DNA from: Neostapfia colusana
Lineage: Eukaryota; Streptophyta; Magnoliopsida; Poales; Poaceae
DNA: 64,000 nucleotides
Direction of reading: 5' to 3'
Assembly (NCBI GenBank): GCA_030760725.1
Contig: JASWHV010000005.1
Coordinates: 27,847,241-27,911,240, forward strand
Shown here: positions 13,397-23,900 of the stretch, one piece after another
Position numbering within the stretch: the stretch's first letter is position 1
How the letters are laid out: each line of letters begins with the position of its first letter
Notes under the pieces: generated by a model
Seen by the model: only the letters and a program-made list of their open reading frames with translations
Told to the model about the DNA's origin: nothing
Database searches by the model: none
Translations under genes and position numbers: made by a program

Positions 13397-13412
13397 TGAG
13401 CCCTCGTGCTCA
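13397..13412 (+). other. TGAG...CTCA hairpin near LTR 3' end (A, right copy)
   Basis: TGAGC pairs with GCTCA. Same as the left copy at 2652-2667 and at the matching place in the E and G LTRs. Confidence 0.5.
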
Positions 13413-13794
13413 CGGTTGCTGCTTAAGTGTTTTTCAGGTGAGGAGCCACCCACGGACTCGAGTTATGAGTCCACCGGCGAGGGTTACCCTACGTCGGGGA
13501 CTACGGCTGAGTGGGAGCCGTACCCGCCGCGCTGAGCTGAGGAGTGCAGCTAGTGTGGGTTGCCCTAGGGCTGGGCAACCGACTTTTGCTAGATAGGCGG
13601 GCGTGAGTTGTATAAAAGAAACTTCCGCTGTGTAATAAGGGCACTAGTTTGTAACTGACTATTGTACTAGTTTGTACAGTTCCAGTTGGTTTTCCCATCT
13701 AATATAATGTGTTCTCATGATGTGTGCTGTCGGGTGTCGCATCGAGCGGCACCACCCTTTGCGATCCTGGATGAGCGGATTCCGGTCCGCCACA

Positions 13795-15462
13795 GTTTTG
13801 GCGCTGTAGTTCTTCGTAGGTAGCTCCCTGAGCTTGTCCTTCTACTCACGATCATGCACATACAAGATTCACAGCAATCAATTATCATGCACATACTTTA
13901 CTCAAGATGCCATGGTGTAGATGCATGCTAATCCTATGGTTCTGTTTTTATTAGATCAGTTTGTACGTGTTCTTGCATGTTTTAATGGCTTGCATGGGTT
14001 TTACGATGAACAAGGGTGTAAGGATCAAATGTGGACGTGGTGATGATCTCATCTTAAGATCTAGATCAAACCGATCAACACGTGATCTGTCCACATGAAA
14101 CAACTTCTGTTCGAAGAAAAACATATGCGAAGAAAACCACGATGATGTCGTAAGGTGGTAACGAAGACCTACCTCACTTCTTCCTGGTGTCAGGGCCTTC
14201 CTCCTAGCGATAGCAGCAGCGGGGAGCTTGTCGGCGGCTCACCGGTGGGGCTCACCGTTGTCTGCACTCCGGCGAGGGGTGGAAAATCTAACTCGGCGAG
14301 CTGGGGCTAGGGCTTCCAAGTCGCTGACTTGGGAGGTGAAAAATAGGTACGTGGTTACGGCCAAAGGTTTTTAGTTCTATTTATAAGGGGTCGAAAAGAG
14401 TCCTATTCTGATTGGAGTTTGAATAAGAGTCCTATTTGATTTGTTTTTGGATCTTAACAACTTATTTCTAATCGGTTTGGTTGCAGAATTAAACTTGGAA
14501 GAATTCGTGTCGGTTTCCTCAGCACCGGGTACTCGTGCACAGAAGAAAGACCGCTTAAGACTCTCGTCCTGCTGCAGGGAAGTTCCGGAGGCTCCACGTG
14601 TCCAGCGGGGGCCTGGTCTCCCTTTCCCGCAGAGACAAGCTCCGGTTGTGCGTCGTGTCAGGCGGGCGGGACCTCCCATCTCCTCAGAGGCGAGCTCCGC
14701 GTGGGCCACGTGTGTTGGCGGGCGGGACCTCCCCTCTCCCTCCGAGGCGAGCTCCACGTGTGCCACGTGTCAGAGCCGGACCTCCCCTCTCTTCGGAGGT
14801 GGGCTCCGAGAATGCTATGTGTCAGAGCCGGACCTCCCCTCTCTTCGGAGGTGGGCTCCGAGAATGCCACGTGTCTAGTAGCGACAGACTTCCTTTCTCC
14901 TCAAAGACGATCTCCTAGGTAGACACGTGTCCATTGGTGTTGGACCTCCCTTCCCCTCGGAGGTGACCTCCGAGGACGACACATGTCCATTGGCCGGACC
15001 TCTCAGAGATGAGCTCCGAGGGTGACACGTGTCCAGCAGTGTCGGACCTCTCGGAGATGAGCTCCGAGAGCGACATGTGTCCCGTGGGGTTGGGCCTTGC
15101 TTTTCCGCAGCGACTAGCTCCGGTGGCGAAATGTGTCCTGCGGGGCTGGACCTCGCTTCTCCGCAGAGACAAGCCCCGGAGGAAACACGTGTTCAGCGGG
15201 TCAGACCTTGCCCCTTCCACAGAGGCTAGCTCCGAGCCTGCCACGTGTCTGGCGATGCCGGACCTCACTCCCCCTGCAGGGATGAGCTCCGAAAACACCA
15301 CAAGCCAGCAGTCCGCGGAAATTGTCAAAAGTGCTCCTCGGCGAACTAGAATTGGCTCTTTTCGGCTATATTTCTGATTCTTTCTCCGTTTCTACTTCTT
15401 TTAAAATGTTTCTTTATATGGAATATGCATGCATGCGTGAATATGAAATTGAGGGTGTTACA
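13795..15462 (-). repeat. Element B 3' LTR (inner part)
   Basis: Related throughout to 36598-38096 of the C LTR. Ends (minus strand start) with TGTAACACCCTC at 15462, next to a purine tract. Element A has inserted into it at 13794. The U3 half holds a degenerate minisatellite with many G-box motifs (listed separately). No gene is supported; the reading frames here come from the repeat. Confidence 0.88.
14580..15260 (-). repeat. G-box-bearing minisatellite in U3 of B
   Basis: About a dozen degenerate units of roughly 50-60 bases. Two adjacent units are nearly identical at a 52-base period (14771-14822 and 14823-14874). Each unit has a short inverted repeat around CCTC...GAGG, a GAGCTCCG core and a CACGTGTC-like site. 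CACGTG-type cores are the G-box, and with GTC or GGC they resemble ABA-response elements. The matching part of the C LTR (37330-37960) has the same array, more decayed. Confidence 0.75.
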
Positions 15463-15480
15463 AACCTACCCCCATTAAAC
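15463..15480 (-). other. Polypurine tract, element B
   Basis: On the minus strand this is GTTTAATGGGGGTAGGTT directly before the LTR start TGTAACACC. It matches the tract of element C at 38097-38114, where the run reads TTTAAGGGGGGTAGATT. Confidence 0.8.
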
Positions 15481-15489
15481 TGAATCTGG

Positions 15490-17476
15490 CCCTCGAGATT
15501 CGATAGAGTGGAGAATATATGAGCGAATTCTGCCTTGAGGTCTTCCTCACGTTCCCATGTAGCTTCGGCTTCCGTGTGATCGCTCCACTGTACCTTGCAC
15601 TAACTGATCACTTTGTTCCTCGTGACCCTTTCCTTCACGTCCATAATTCAGACAGGGTGCTCTACATAGGTCAGATCCTCTTGAAGTTTGAGTTCATCCA
15701 TTGGTACTTGTTATTCCGGTACTCTGAAGCACTTTTTGAGTTGGGATACGTGAAAAACGTCATGCACGTCGGAGAGGTGCATCGGGAGCTCTAGTTGATA
15801 GGCTACCTCTCCTCGCTTGCCCAAATCTTAAATGGTCCGATGTAGCGAGGTGCTAACATGCCTTTGACGTTGAAACTTTGTTGGCCTCGGATAGGCGATA
15901 CCTTATGGTACACGAAGTCTCCTACTTCGAAAGTCAAATTTCTTCGCCTATTGTCCGCATAGCCTTTCTGTAGTGACTGAGCAGCCCTCAAGTTATCCCG
16001 TATCGTTTGGAGTTGCTTCTCAGCCTCTTGCAGCACTTCGGGTCCAAAGACTTGGTTGTCTCCGGTCTCGTTCCAAAACAACGGTGTCCTACACCGTCTA
16101 CCATACAATGCTTCGAAAGGTGACATCTTCAAGCTAGCTTGGTAGCTGTTGTTATAGGAGAATTTGGCATACGGCAAGCTCCTATCCCAACTACGACCAT
16201 GTTTCAAGGCGCAAGCTCTCAACATGTCTTCCAAAATTTGGTTTGTCCTTTCTGTTTGCCCGTCGGTTTGCGGGTGATAAGCGGAGCTGAAATTTAGCCG
16301 TGTACCCATGGCTTCATGCAGCTTCCTCCAGAACCTAGACGTAAACTGAGAACCCCGATCTGAAACTATCCTCTTCGGTACTCCATGGCGACACACGATT
16401 TGCTCCATATACAGCTCGGCTAGATCTGCCACACGGTACGTGGTTTTAATAGGAACACAATGAGCGGTTTCATGAATCGGTCCACGATAACCCAGATGGA
16501 GTTGTAACCCGACTGAGTACGTGGCAATCCGACGATGAAATCCATACTGATGCCTTCCCACTTCCACTCGGGTACTTTCAATGGTTGCAACAGTCCAGCG
16601 GGTCTTTGATGTTCGGCCTTCACCCGTTGGCATGTGTCGCATAGGGCAACATACTCAGCTATGTCCCTTTTCATACCATCCCACCAATAGCAAGTTTTCA
16701 GGTCCTTGTACGTCTATGTACTGCCGGAATGTATGGAATAAGGTGAGTCTTGTGCCTCCTTTAATATGGTGTCGAGGATATGCTTCACGTTAGGCACACA
16801 AATCCTTTTCCCTAGCCAAAGTGTACCCTTCTCGTCTTCCTTGAAGTCCATTTCTATGCATTGTCGGATCCTTTCCTTGATCTCCTTGATTTCCTCATCC
16901 GTTGCTTGGCCATCTCGTATCTCTTGTTCCAACGAAGAATGGAGTTCCATCACTTCCATCTCGTTCATGAACCCAAGATGTAACCGTTCAAACTCATTGC
17001 GCAGCTCGGGCGGTAGATCTCGAACCGTGAGTTGGTGGGATGCTCCCTTTCGGCTTAATGCATCAGCTACAACATTGGCCTTTCCGGGGCGATAGTTGAT
17101 TCCAACATCATAATCCCTGGTAAGTTCCAACCATCGAAGTTGCCTCAAATTCAAATCCGTTTGAGGGAATATGTACTTGAGGCTTTTGCGATCCTTATAG
17201 ATCTCACATCGATGACCAAGGATATAATGTCTCCAAATCTTTAACGCATGCACCACGGCTGCGAGCTCCAAATCATGTGTGGGGTAATTCAGCTCGTGTT
17301 TCTTTAGTTGTCTTGACGCATAGGCTACCACTTGTCCTTCTTGCATGAGCACACATCCAATCCCTTGTCTTGATGCGTCGCAATATATGTCAAAGCTCAT
17401 GCTCACGTCTGGCAATACCAGAACTGGTGCTGTGGTTAGCCTTCTCTTGAGCTCCTCGAAGCTTTCTTGACATGCT
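15490..17476 (-). pseudogene. Element B pol, RNase H to chromodomain, broken
   Basis: Read on the minus strand from 17476. RNase H begins near 17430 with DIYCDASRQGIGCVLMQEG; then the THDLELAAVVHALKIWRHY and NVVADALSRK motifs, the integrase zinc region (around CDTCQRVKAEHQ), the catalytic core with SDRGSQF and HPQTDGQTERTNQ, and a chromodomain-like tail with EATWEREEDL. Breaks: TAG near 16714, a one-base loss near 16464, a one-base loss near 15828, and TAA, TGA and TAG in the last 250 bases. It continues at 30193-30904 across element F. The frame runs close to or into the purine tract, as in C. Confidence 0.88.
17472..17476. repeat. Target site duplication of F (left)
   Basis: ATGCT, repeated directly after the right LTR at 30188-30192. 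It falls inside the pol of element B. Confidence 0.95.
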
Positions 17477-17817
17477 TGTCACACCCGGTTTCTCCGAAGA
17501 GCAACCGAGTGAATATCACATGTATGCCAGGATCATTTTCTCATACATGTGATGACAAATAGTGAAGCATCATTTATTACAAGCCAGGTGTCGAATATAA
17601 ATATGTCTTACAAAGCATACGTCTCGATGGACGATAATAAGTTCATAACATGTAAATAAAATAGCAGCGGAATATTATTCTTGTGGGCTCCGTCACAGGC
17701 GTTGCCCGGGGGACTCCATGAACCTAGAATCCTTCTTCGGTTCCGAAGTCTTGATCATTAAACACCACATCATCCTCTTGACCTGAGCAGCAATTTAAAC
17801 CAACAAATATGCAAGTT

Positions 17818-17836
17818 TGAGTACCGTGGGTACTCA
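17818..17836 (-). other. TGAG...CTCA hairpin near LTR 3' end (F, left)
   Basis: A stem of eight pairs: TGAGTACC pairs with GGTACTCA across a 3-base loop. The C LTR has TGAGTACA/TGTACTCA at the same place, a compensating change of the last pair. Confidence 0.6.
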
Positions 17837-18098
17837 GCAAGTGTGGGAAAGTTATGTCATGCATGGCTAGAACAAGGAGAGGTTGAACTCATGGTTAAAG
17901 CACTACGCAGTTAATACCTATCACCTTAGCTTATTAAGCACCTACATTACTACATAGGTGAAATGATTCCAATCTCCCAACCCATCATCAAAATCAAGTA
18001 ACCATATCATCATTTCCAATGTTAAGCTCCCCGCTTAACATCCACAGCTTCCAAAGTCCTCATTCCTCTAATCATGAATAAGTCCAAGCCGCTCTTGA

Positions 18099-18138
18099 CC
18101 GTGAGCACGGCTGTCATGACAGTTTTGACTCTGCAGAG
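18099..18138 (-). other. Three adjacent palindromes in LTR (F, left)
   Basis: CCGTGAGCACGG (18099-18110), CTGTCATGACAG (18111-18122) and CTCTGCAGAG (18129-18138) lie almost end to end. The right LTR of F (27369-27408) and both D LTRs have the same set with small losses, and the C LTR has it at 35807-35849. Confidence 0.55.
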
Positions 18139-19162
18139 TTTGCACCACTGTACCTACATGTAGTGATTCCATCCCCCGTTGCCGGGTGGACTAAAAGAAC
18201 CTCCATTATGCCAGTGGCCACGAACCACATTCACACTTCCCAGGTGTGTAGCCAGGAGATCACTACGAAGCCTTTACAAAGGGATTCCCGACGAGCGTGG
18301 GCCCACTGAGGTTTCACCCCTAACACCATACAAGAGGCTCCAACCCCGCTGCAGTGGCCCCCTCTTGAGCCTTGCGGTTCATATGGTAGTCCAGCTGACA
18401 CCTACTCCCCGCACCATCCAACACACCCATACTACGCCGGAGATACACCTAATTAATTGGCCAAGCTTCCCCATCTCAGCATGTGGTTGGCACGGTAAAG
18501 ACAGGTTACATGCTCCATGAACCGGTCCTTAGGATACAGGCAAGTACTAAACACAAACCCGAGTCTCGTGCACCCATCACCAACCAAATCATCCAACTTG
18601 CCTCGATCCCTACCTCTACATAACTCATAATATCTCATTCAAGAGTATGGTAAATAAACTGACGATCTCATATCCCAATTATCCCATTCTAAGCATGGCT
18701 AAGCACAAGTAATATGAGTGAATGACATAATAAAATAAATCCCAACCCAAGCTACAAGGAAACAAGATAATGCAATTCTAGGGAAACATCCTAGCATGGG
18801 TTTCATATTTCAATTGACAATGCAAATAACTCTATCTACTCATCCTAGCATAGGATCAAAGTGGTCAAGGACACTTGCCTTCTTCTTGCTGCTCTGAGGA
18901 TGGAAAGTCTTGGTCTTGGAAGGGGAGAACTTGCTTTGGGGCAGGTTCTACTCATGCCAATACACATAGCAAAAGCAAACAACAATCCATAAGACATAGT
19001 TCACACTTTCACTTCATACAAACCACACATACATACCTATGAAAGTCATTCACATTTCTAAGTGTTGTGTTTACTCTAGCTGTGTTGATTTTTAGCCTAC
19101 ATGCACTTTTAAACATATGTATATGATTTCTAACTTTTGTATTCAGATTTTTATTTGCACAC

Positions 19163-19183
19163 TATATATATATATATATATAT
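19163..19183. repeat. (TA)n microsatellite, F left LTR
   Basis: A 21-base TA run; the matching run in the right LTR (28432-28444) is 13 bases. The D LTRs have AT runs of 14 (39946-39959) and 24 (49187-49210) bases, so the repeat has changed length since insertion. Confidence 0.9.
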
Positions 19184-20518
19184 GAATTTCAATTCTAAAC
19201 AAATTCTTTATATTCTATTAACACACTCCAAGTTTGCATGGAAGGTAATTTCCTATTCCAAGTGGGTTTTTTAAACCTTCCACCAAATCCCAAACTGAAG
19301 TCTTTGGATTTGGAGACTTCATTTATAATTTTCTAATTATGCATACCTATTTTTCCTTCATTTTCCAGATTTATTTTCTATGCCTAAAAATGAGTTTTAA
19401 ATATTAAATAGTAGGGCATAACATCTAAACAGTATAGGTTCTGATCTAATATATTAAATAATATGTTTTTGAACTTCTCCTCTGATGTGAACTAATTTAA
19501 ATTTATTTTACCCATTTTCAGAATTATTTATTAACCTAAAAATGTGTTCCTAGAACTAATAAATATGAACAACACCCAAACAGATTTCATTTCAGTCTAA
19601 ATTTATTTTTAGATCATTCTAAAGTTTTCCAATTGTTAGTAGATTTTAAGCTTGAATTAGCACATGTGTTTGTCTTTCCTTTTAAATTTAAATCCTAGCC
19701 ACACATTCAAATTTCTAAACTTAATACCATATAGGGTCAAAAAGGTAAGTTCATCCTACTATAGGGTCTAATTTATTATTTTACAAATTTACAGGGGTCT
19801 AACTATGCATAACAGAGGGGTTTTGCTAATTTTTATTAAGTCCAGGGGCTAAAACTGATTTTTAATTGAATTTACATGAATTTCTGAAGTTCTAGGGGCT
19901 AGATCAGAAGTTTCCGGGGCTAGCTTGTATTTTCCGAAACCCCCAGGGGGTAGCGCGTAAGAATCCTGGCCTTTATAATGCGGGGCCGACGTGGACCGTC
20001 CGATTTAAAATAGACGGCTGAGATTATAACGTTGAACCGGTACGCGGGGGTTTTATGCCTACCGTGCGATTTAAAATAGACGGCGCACAAGGGCCACGTC
20101 GCCCTGGCCGGAGCCAGCCCGCGCTGCCCAGCATCGCGCGGCGGCGGGAGGTGGCGATCTCGCCAGAAAACTTCGGATCTTCGTCTATTCCTCCTCAAAC
20201 TGGGATTTCATGGCATAGATCGGTAGAGGGGAGGTCAGGGATCTCACCTCGGGGTTTTTCTTGAGCTCGGAGGCCCTGGAAGGCGGTCGGCGACGAGGTC
20301 CGAGATGGAATAGCGGCGATGCTCGTCGGAGCTGTGTCTAGGGCGCAATCTACCGAGTTTTCTGCACCTGCTTGATTCCCCGGAGGCGGTGGAACAAGAT
20401 CGGCGCGTTAGATCAGAAATCCCGAGCGAAGATCGAGAGAAAACGGCCGGAGAAGCTCGGGTTCTCACCGGGAGGAAAAACAGGCGATCCGGATGAAAAA
20501 AACGGGAGATGCTGGCAG

Positions 20519-20526
20519 TTATATAG
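20519..20526 (-). promoter_or_regulatory. TATA box in U3, F left LTR
   Basis: CTATATAA on the minus strand, about 400 bases into the LTR in the transcribed direction. The right LTR has it at 29781-29788. In D the same place reads TTTAAA (41344-41349, 50601-50606). This would leave about 3 kb of LTR as R plus U5. Confidence 0.6.
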
Positions 20527-20779
20527 ACGAGGGAGGGCGGCGTTCGGTTGGGATCGAGCTGGAGTCGTCCAGAACCGAAATTCGGCTGGGGAAACGCGGG
20601 TTTCCGGGGTGGTTTAGATTCGGCGCGCGGAGGAGTCCTGGCGGTTGGCGCGATCGCGCCAGGAAGAAGATGACCGCGGGCCCCGCGTGTCATTGAGAAA
20701 AGAGCGGGGAGTGCGCGGCTGCGGGCTGGCGCGGGAAAAGGTGGGTCGGCTGGTTGGTTTTGGCCCACTGGCCGTGGTT

Positions 20780-20925
20780 TTCTGTTTTTCTTTTTTTTTC
20801 TTTTTCCATTTCTTTTCTGGTTTTAATTTGAATTTGAATTCCAAATTGAATTTGAATTTCTGCACCACATGCAATACGTCCAAAAATTTTTAAATTCCCC
20901 TCTTAACAGGATTTTGGGGTGTTAC
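20780..20925 (-). other. Start of U3: pyrimidine tract and AT-rich end, F
   Basis: On the plus strand a T/C-rich tract (about 20780-20822) is followed by GAATTTGAATT repeats and the LTR end. The tract is present in all four D/F LTRs with different run lengths (for example 41579-41622 and 50843-50872). No other feature seen. Confidence 0.6.
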
Positions 20926-20927
20926 AG

Positions 20928-20944
20928 CTCTACCCCCTTAAAAG
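20928..20944 (-). other. Polypurine tract, element F
   Basis: On the minus strand CTTTTAAGGGGGTAGAG immediately before the LTR start TGTAACACC. Element D has the same with one more G (41731-41747). Confidence 0.88.
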
Positions 20945-20970
20945 AAATCTCGTCCTCGAGATTGATGGTT

Positions 20971-23900
20971 CTAGGAAAACAATTCCGGAAACTGTGTCTT
21001 AAGCTCGTCTTCTCGCTCCCATGTGGCTTCCTCTTCCGAGTGATGCTTCCACTGCACCTTGCACATCCGGATTCTTTTATTTCTTGTGAGGCGTTCCATT
21101 GTCTCCAAAATCTTGACCGGTTGCTCGGCATAAGACAGATCCTCTTGTACGTCAACCTCATTCATGGGTAACATCTCTTCAGGCGTCCTTAGACATTTCT
21201 TGAGCTGTGACACATGTAATACATCATGCACATCCGATAGGCGAGCCGGTAGTTCTAGTTGATATGCCACTTCACCTTTCCTCTCTAGAATCTGAAAGGG
21301 TCCGATGTATCGAGGTGATAACTTCCTTTTCACCTTGAACCGATGAAGTCCTCGGATAGCGGACACCTTGAGATATACATAGTCCCCCACGTTGAAAACG
21401 AGCTCTCTTCTCCGTACATCGGCATTGCTCTTTTGTCGTGTCTATGCTATCCTCAAGTTGTTGCGAATTTCCCTCACTTTCGCCTCGGCTTCTTGTAGTA
21501 CCTCGGGTCCAAACACTTTACTTTCCCCGGTTTGGTTCCAAAATAGTGGAGTTCTGCACTTTCTCCCATACAAAGCCTCAAATGGTGACATCTTCATACT
21601 AGCCTGATAGCTGTTGTTGTAGGAGAACTCCGCATACGGTAAGTTGTTATCCCAACTCCTATTGTTCTTGAGCGCACACGCTCTCAGCATATCCTCAAGG
21701 ATCTGATTGGTTCTTTCCGTTTGTCCGTCAGTCTGGGGATGATAGGCAGAACTAAAATTCAGATGAGTTCCCATGGTTTCATGCAACTTCTGCCAGAACC
21801 TTGAGGTGAACTGCGTCCCTCGATCTGACACTATCTTCTTTGGCACTCCATGGTAACACACGATCCTTGACATGTACAACTCCGCCAATTTGGATCTGTT
21901 GTAGCTTTCTTTTACGGGAATGAAATGAGCTACCTTGGTTAGCCTGTCGATGATGACCCATATCGAGTCATATCCTGATTGGGTCCTAGGCAATCCCACT
22001 ATGAAATCCATACCGATTTCTTCCCATTTTCATTCAGGCACTTTGAGTGGTTGCAATAAACCCGCGGGTCATTGATGTTCCGCTTTCACCAACTGACATG
22101 TGTCACATAGGGCAACATGTTCCGCGACATCTCGCTTCATTCCATACCACCAATATCTGCTCTTGAGGTCATGATACATCTTAGTACTTCCAGGATGAAT
22201 GGAATAGTTGGAATCATGAGCCTCCTTCAAAATCAATTCATGGATCTCCTTCACTTCAGGCACACAGATTCTTTTCCCGTGCCACACCGTACCTTGTTCA
22301 TCCTCTCTGAACCCATGGGCTTTATTATCCTTGATGAGTTCTTGATTACTTGTATCTTCTCATCAGTCTTTTGACCGTTGCGTATATCTTGCTCTAATGT
22401 GGAGTCCACTTCCATGGCGATGGCTTCACCACTATTCACCAGGCATAGATTGAGTCTTATAACGTCGTCCTTCAATTCTGCAGGCATGTTCTTTATGCTC
22501 AACCTATTGACCTGCACTTTCCGGCTTAAAGCATCTGCCACGACATTCGCTTTCCCAGGATGATAGTTGATGCCCACATCAAAGTCGTTGATTAGCTCTA
22601 ACCATCTCCTTTGTCCGAGGTTGAGATCTGGCTGTGTGAAAATGTACTTTAAGCTCTTACGATCCGTATATATCTCTATCCTCTTCCCCATCAAGTAGTG
22701 CCGCCAAATCTTCAACGCGTGTACCACTGCGGCTAGTTCTAGGTCATGTGTAGGATAGTTCTTCTCGTGTTTCCGGAGCTGCCGGGACGCATAAGCCACG
22801 ACATGCCCCTCCTGCATGAGAACACATCCCAAGCCGTTTCCAGAGGCATCGCAGTACACCGAAAAGTTCTTCTGCATATATGGCATAACTAGCACTGGGG
22901 CTGTTGTCAATCTTTTCTTTAGCTCTTGAAAACTCGTCTCGCACTGCGGCGTCCATGTGAATGTGATTCCTTTCCCCAACAAGTTGGTGAGGGGTCTCGA
23001 GATCTTGGAGAATCCCTCAATAAACCGTCAATAATACCCAGCCAATCCCAAGAAGCTTCGAACTTCCCCGACATTCTCAGGGGTCTTCCACTTCTGTACA
23101 TCCTCGATCTTGGCGGGGTCTACGGAGATTGCTCCCTCCGAGATTATATGTCCTAAGAAGGGAACTCTCTTCAACCAGAATTCACACTTGCTCAGCTTGG
23201 CATATAGTTGGTGTTCTCTCAGCTTTTGCATCACCAACCTTAAATGCCTCTAATGTTCTTCTTCATCTTTGGAAAAGACGAGAATGTCATCAATGAAAAC
23301 CACCACAAATTTGTCCAGATATTCCATGAACACCTTGTTCATGAGATACATAAAGTATGCCGGGGCATTAGTTAGCCCGAAAGGCATGACAGTGTATTCA
23401 TACAGTCCGTACCGAGATACGAAAGCTGTCTTGGGAATATCAGTTTGCCTTATCTTATGTTGGTGGTATCCCGACCTTAGATCAATTTTCGAGAACACAC
23501 AAGCTCCCCTCAACTGATCAAACAAGTCTTCAATGCGGGGTAATGGGTACTTGTTCTTGATGGTTACTTCATTCAACGCACGGTAGTCTACGCACAACCT
23601 TTGGGTTCCATCCTTCTTGGGAACAAATATCACTGGAGCTCCCGATGGTGAGGAACTAGGACGAATGTACCCATTTTCTGTCAATTCTCTTAAATGTTCC
23701 TTGAGTTCTTCCAGCTGTTTGGAGTCCATCCGATATGGTCTCTTGTATATCGGAGCTGTTCCAGGCACTAGCTCAATCGCAAATTCCACTTCACGATCGG
23801 GGGGCATACCTGGCAACTCCCCCGGAAAAACATCTGGATATTCCCTGATGATCTTGATCTCCTCCACTTCCAACTCAACTTGATTGAGTTTAATGTCCCT

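Larger units (their letters stand above)
1..13794 (+). mobile_element. Element A: Ty3/Gypsy chromovirus, left end outside window
   Basis: A long LTR retrotransposon on the plus strand. Seen: the first 3049 bases repeat at about 10745-13794, so they are the rest of the 5' LTR; a tRNA-Met primer site, a roughly 2 kb leader, a gag-pol frame, a purine tract and a 4.18 kb 3' LTR follow in order. The 3' LTR runs from TGTAAAAG to CCACA. Domain order and chromodomain-like tail fit the Tekay/Del lineage. The right end abuts sequence that matches the middle of the LTR of element C, so A lies inside the LTR of element B. The expected 5-base duplication on the right is GTTTT (13795-13799); its partner is outside the window. 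The coding region is dead. Confidence 0.93.
9618..13794 (+). repeat. Element A 3' LTR, full length (4177 bp)
   Basis: Starts TGTAAAAG after the purine tract and ends CCACA. No gene is supported in it. It carries the CGTACG-closed structure (13018-13066) and the TGAG...CTCA hairpin (13397-13412) in intact form. It differs from the left copy by scattered substitutions, so the insertion is not very recent. Confidence 0.94.
17477..20926 (-). repeat. Element F 3' LTR (3450 bp)
   Basis: Bounded by TGTCACACCC (plus-strand left end) and GGTGTTACA. It contains the TGAG...CTCA hairpin (17818-17836), a triplet of palindromes (18099-18138), a (TA)n run (19163-19183), paired CCGTC...GACGG hairpins (19995-20083) and a TATA box (20519-20526). 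The 113-residue plus-strand frame near 18179 is antisense and seen only because the LTR is repeated; I do not call it a gene. Confidence 0.96.

Noticed and set aside
14580..15260. A possible CRISPR-like array
   Set aside because: The units are degenerate and contiguous, with no unique spacers, in a plant LTR. It is a minisatellite.
14377..15377. Several overlapping frames on both strands in the B LTR
   Set aside because: They are translations of the minisatellite; all frames are open because the repeat lacks stops.
18179..18520. A 113-residue plus-strand frame repeated in all four D/F LTRs (also near 27448, 39139 and 48251)
   Set aside because: It is antisense to the element, is repeated only because LTRs are repeated, varies in length between copies, and overlaps palindromic and structured DNA. 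It resembles no protein I know.
20244..20768. A 174-residue minus-strand frame in the F LTR U3/leader
   Set aside because: Low-complexity, Pro/Arg/Ser-rich translation of GC-rich DNA, split in the other F LTR and not kept in D. It also starts upstream of the likely TATA box.
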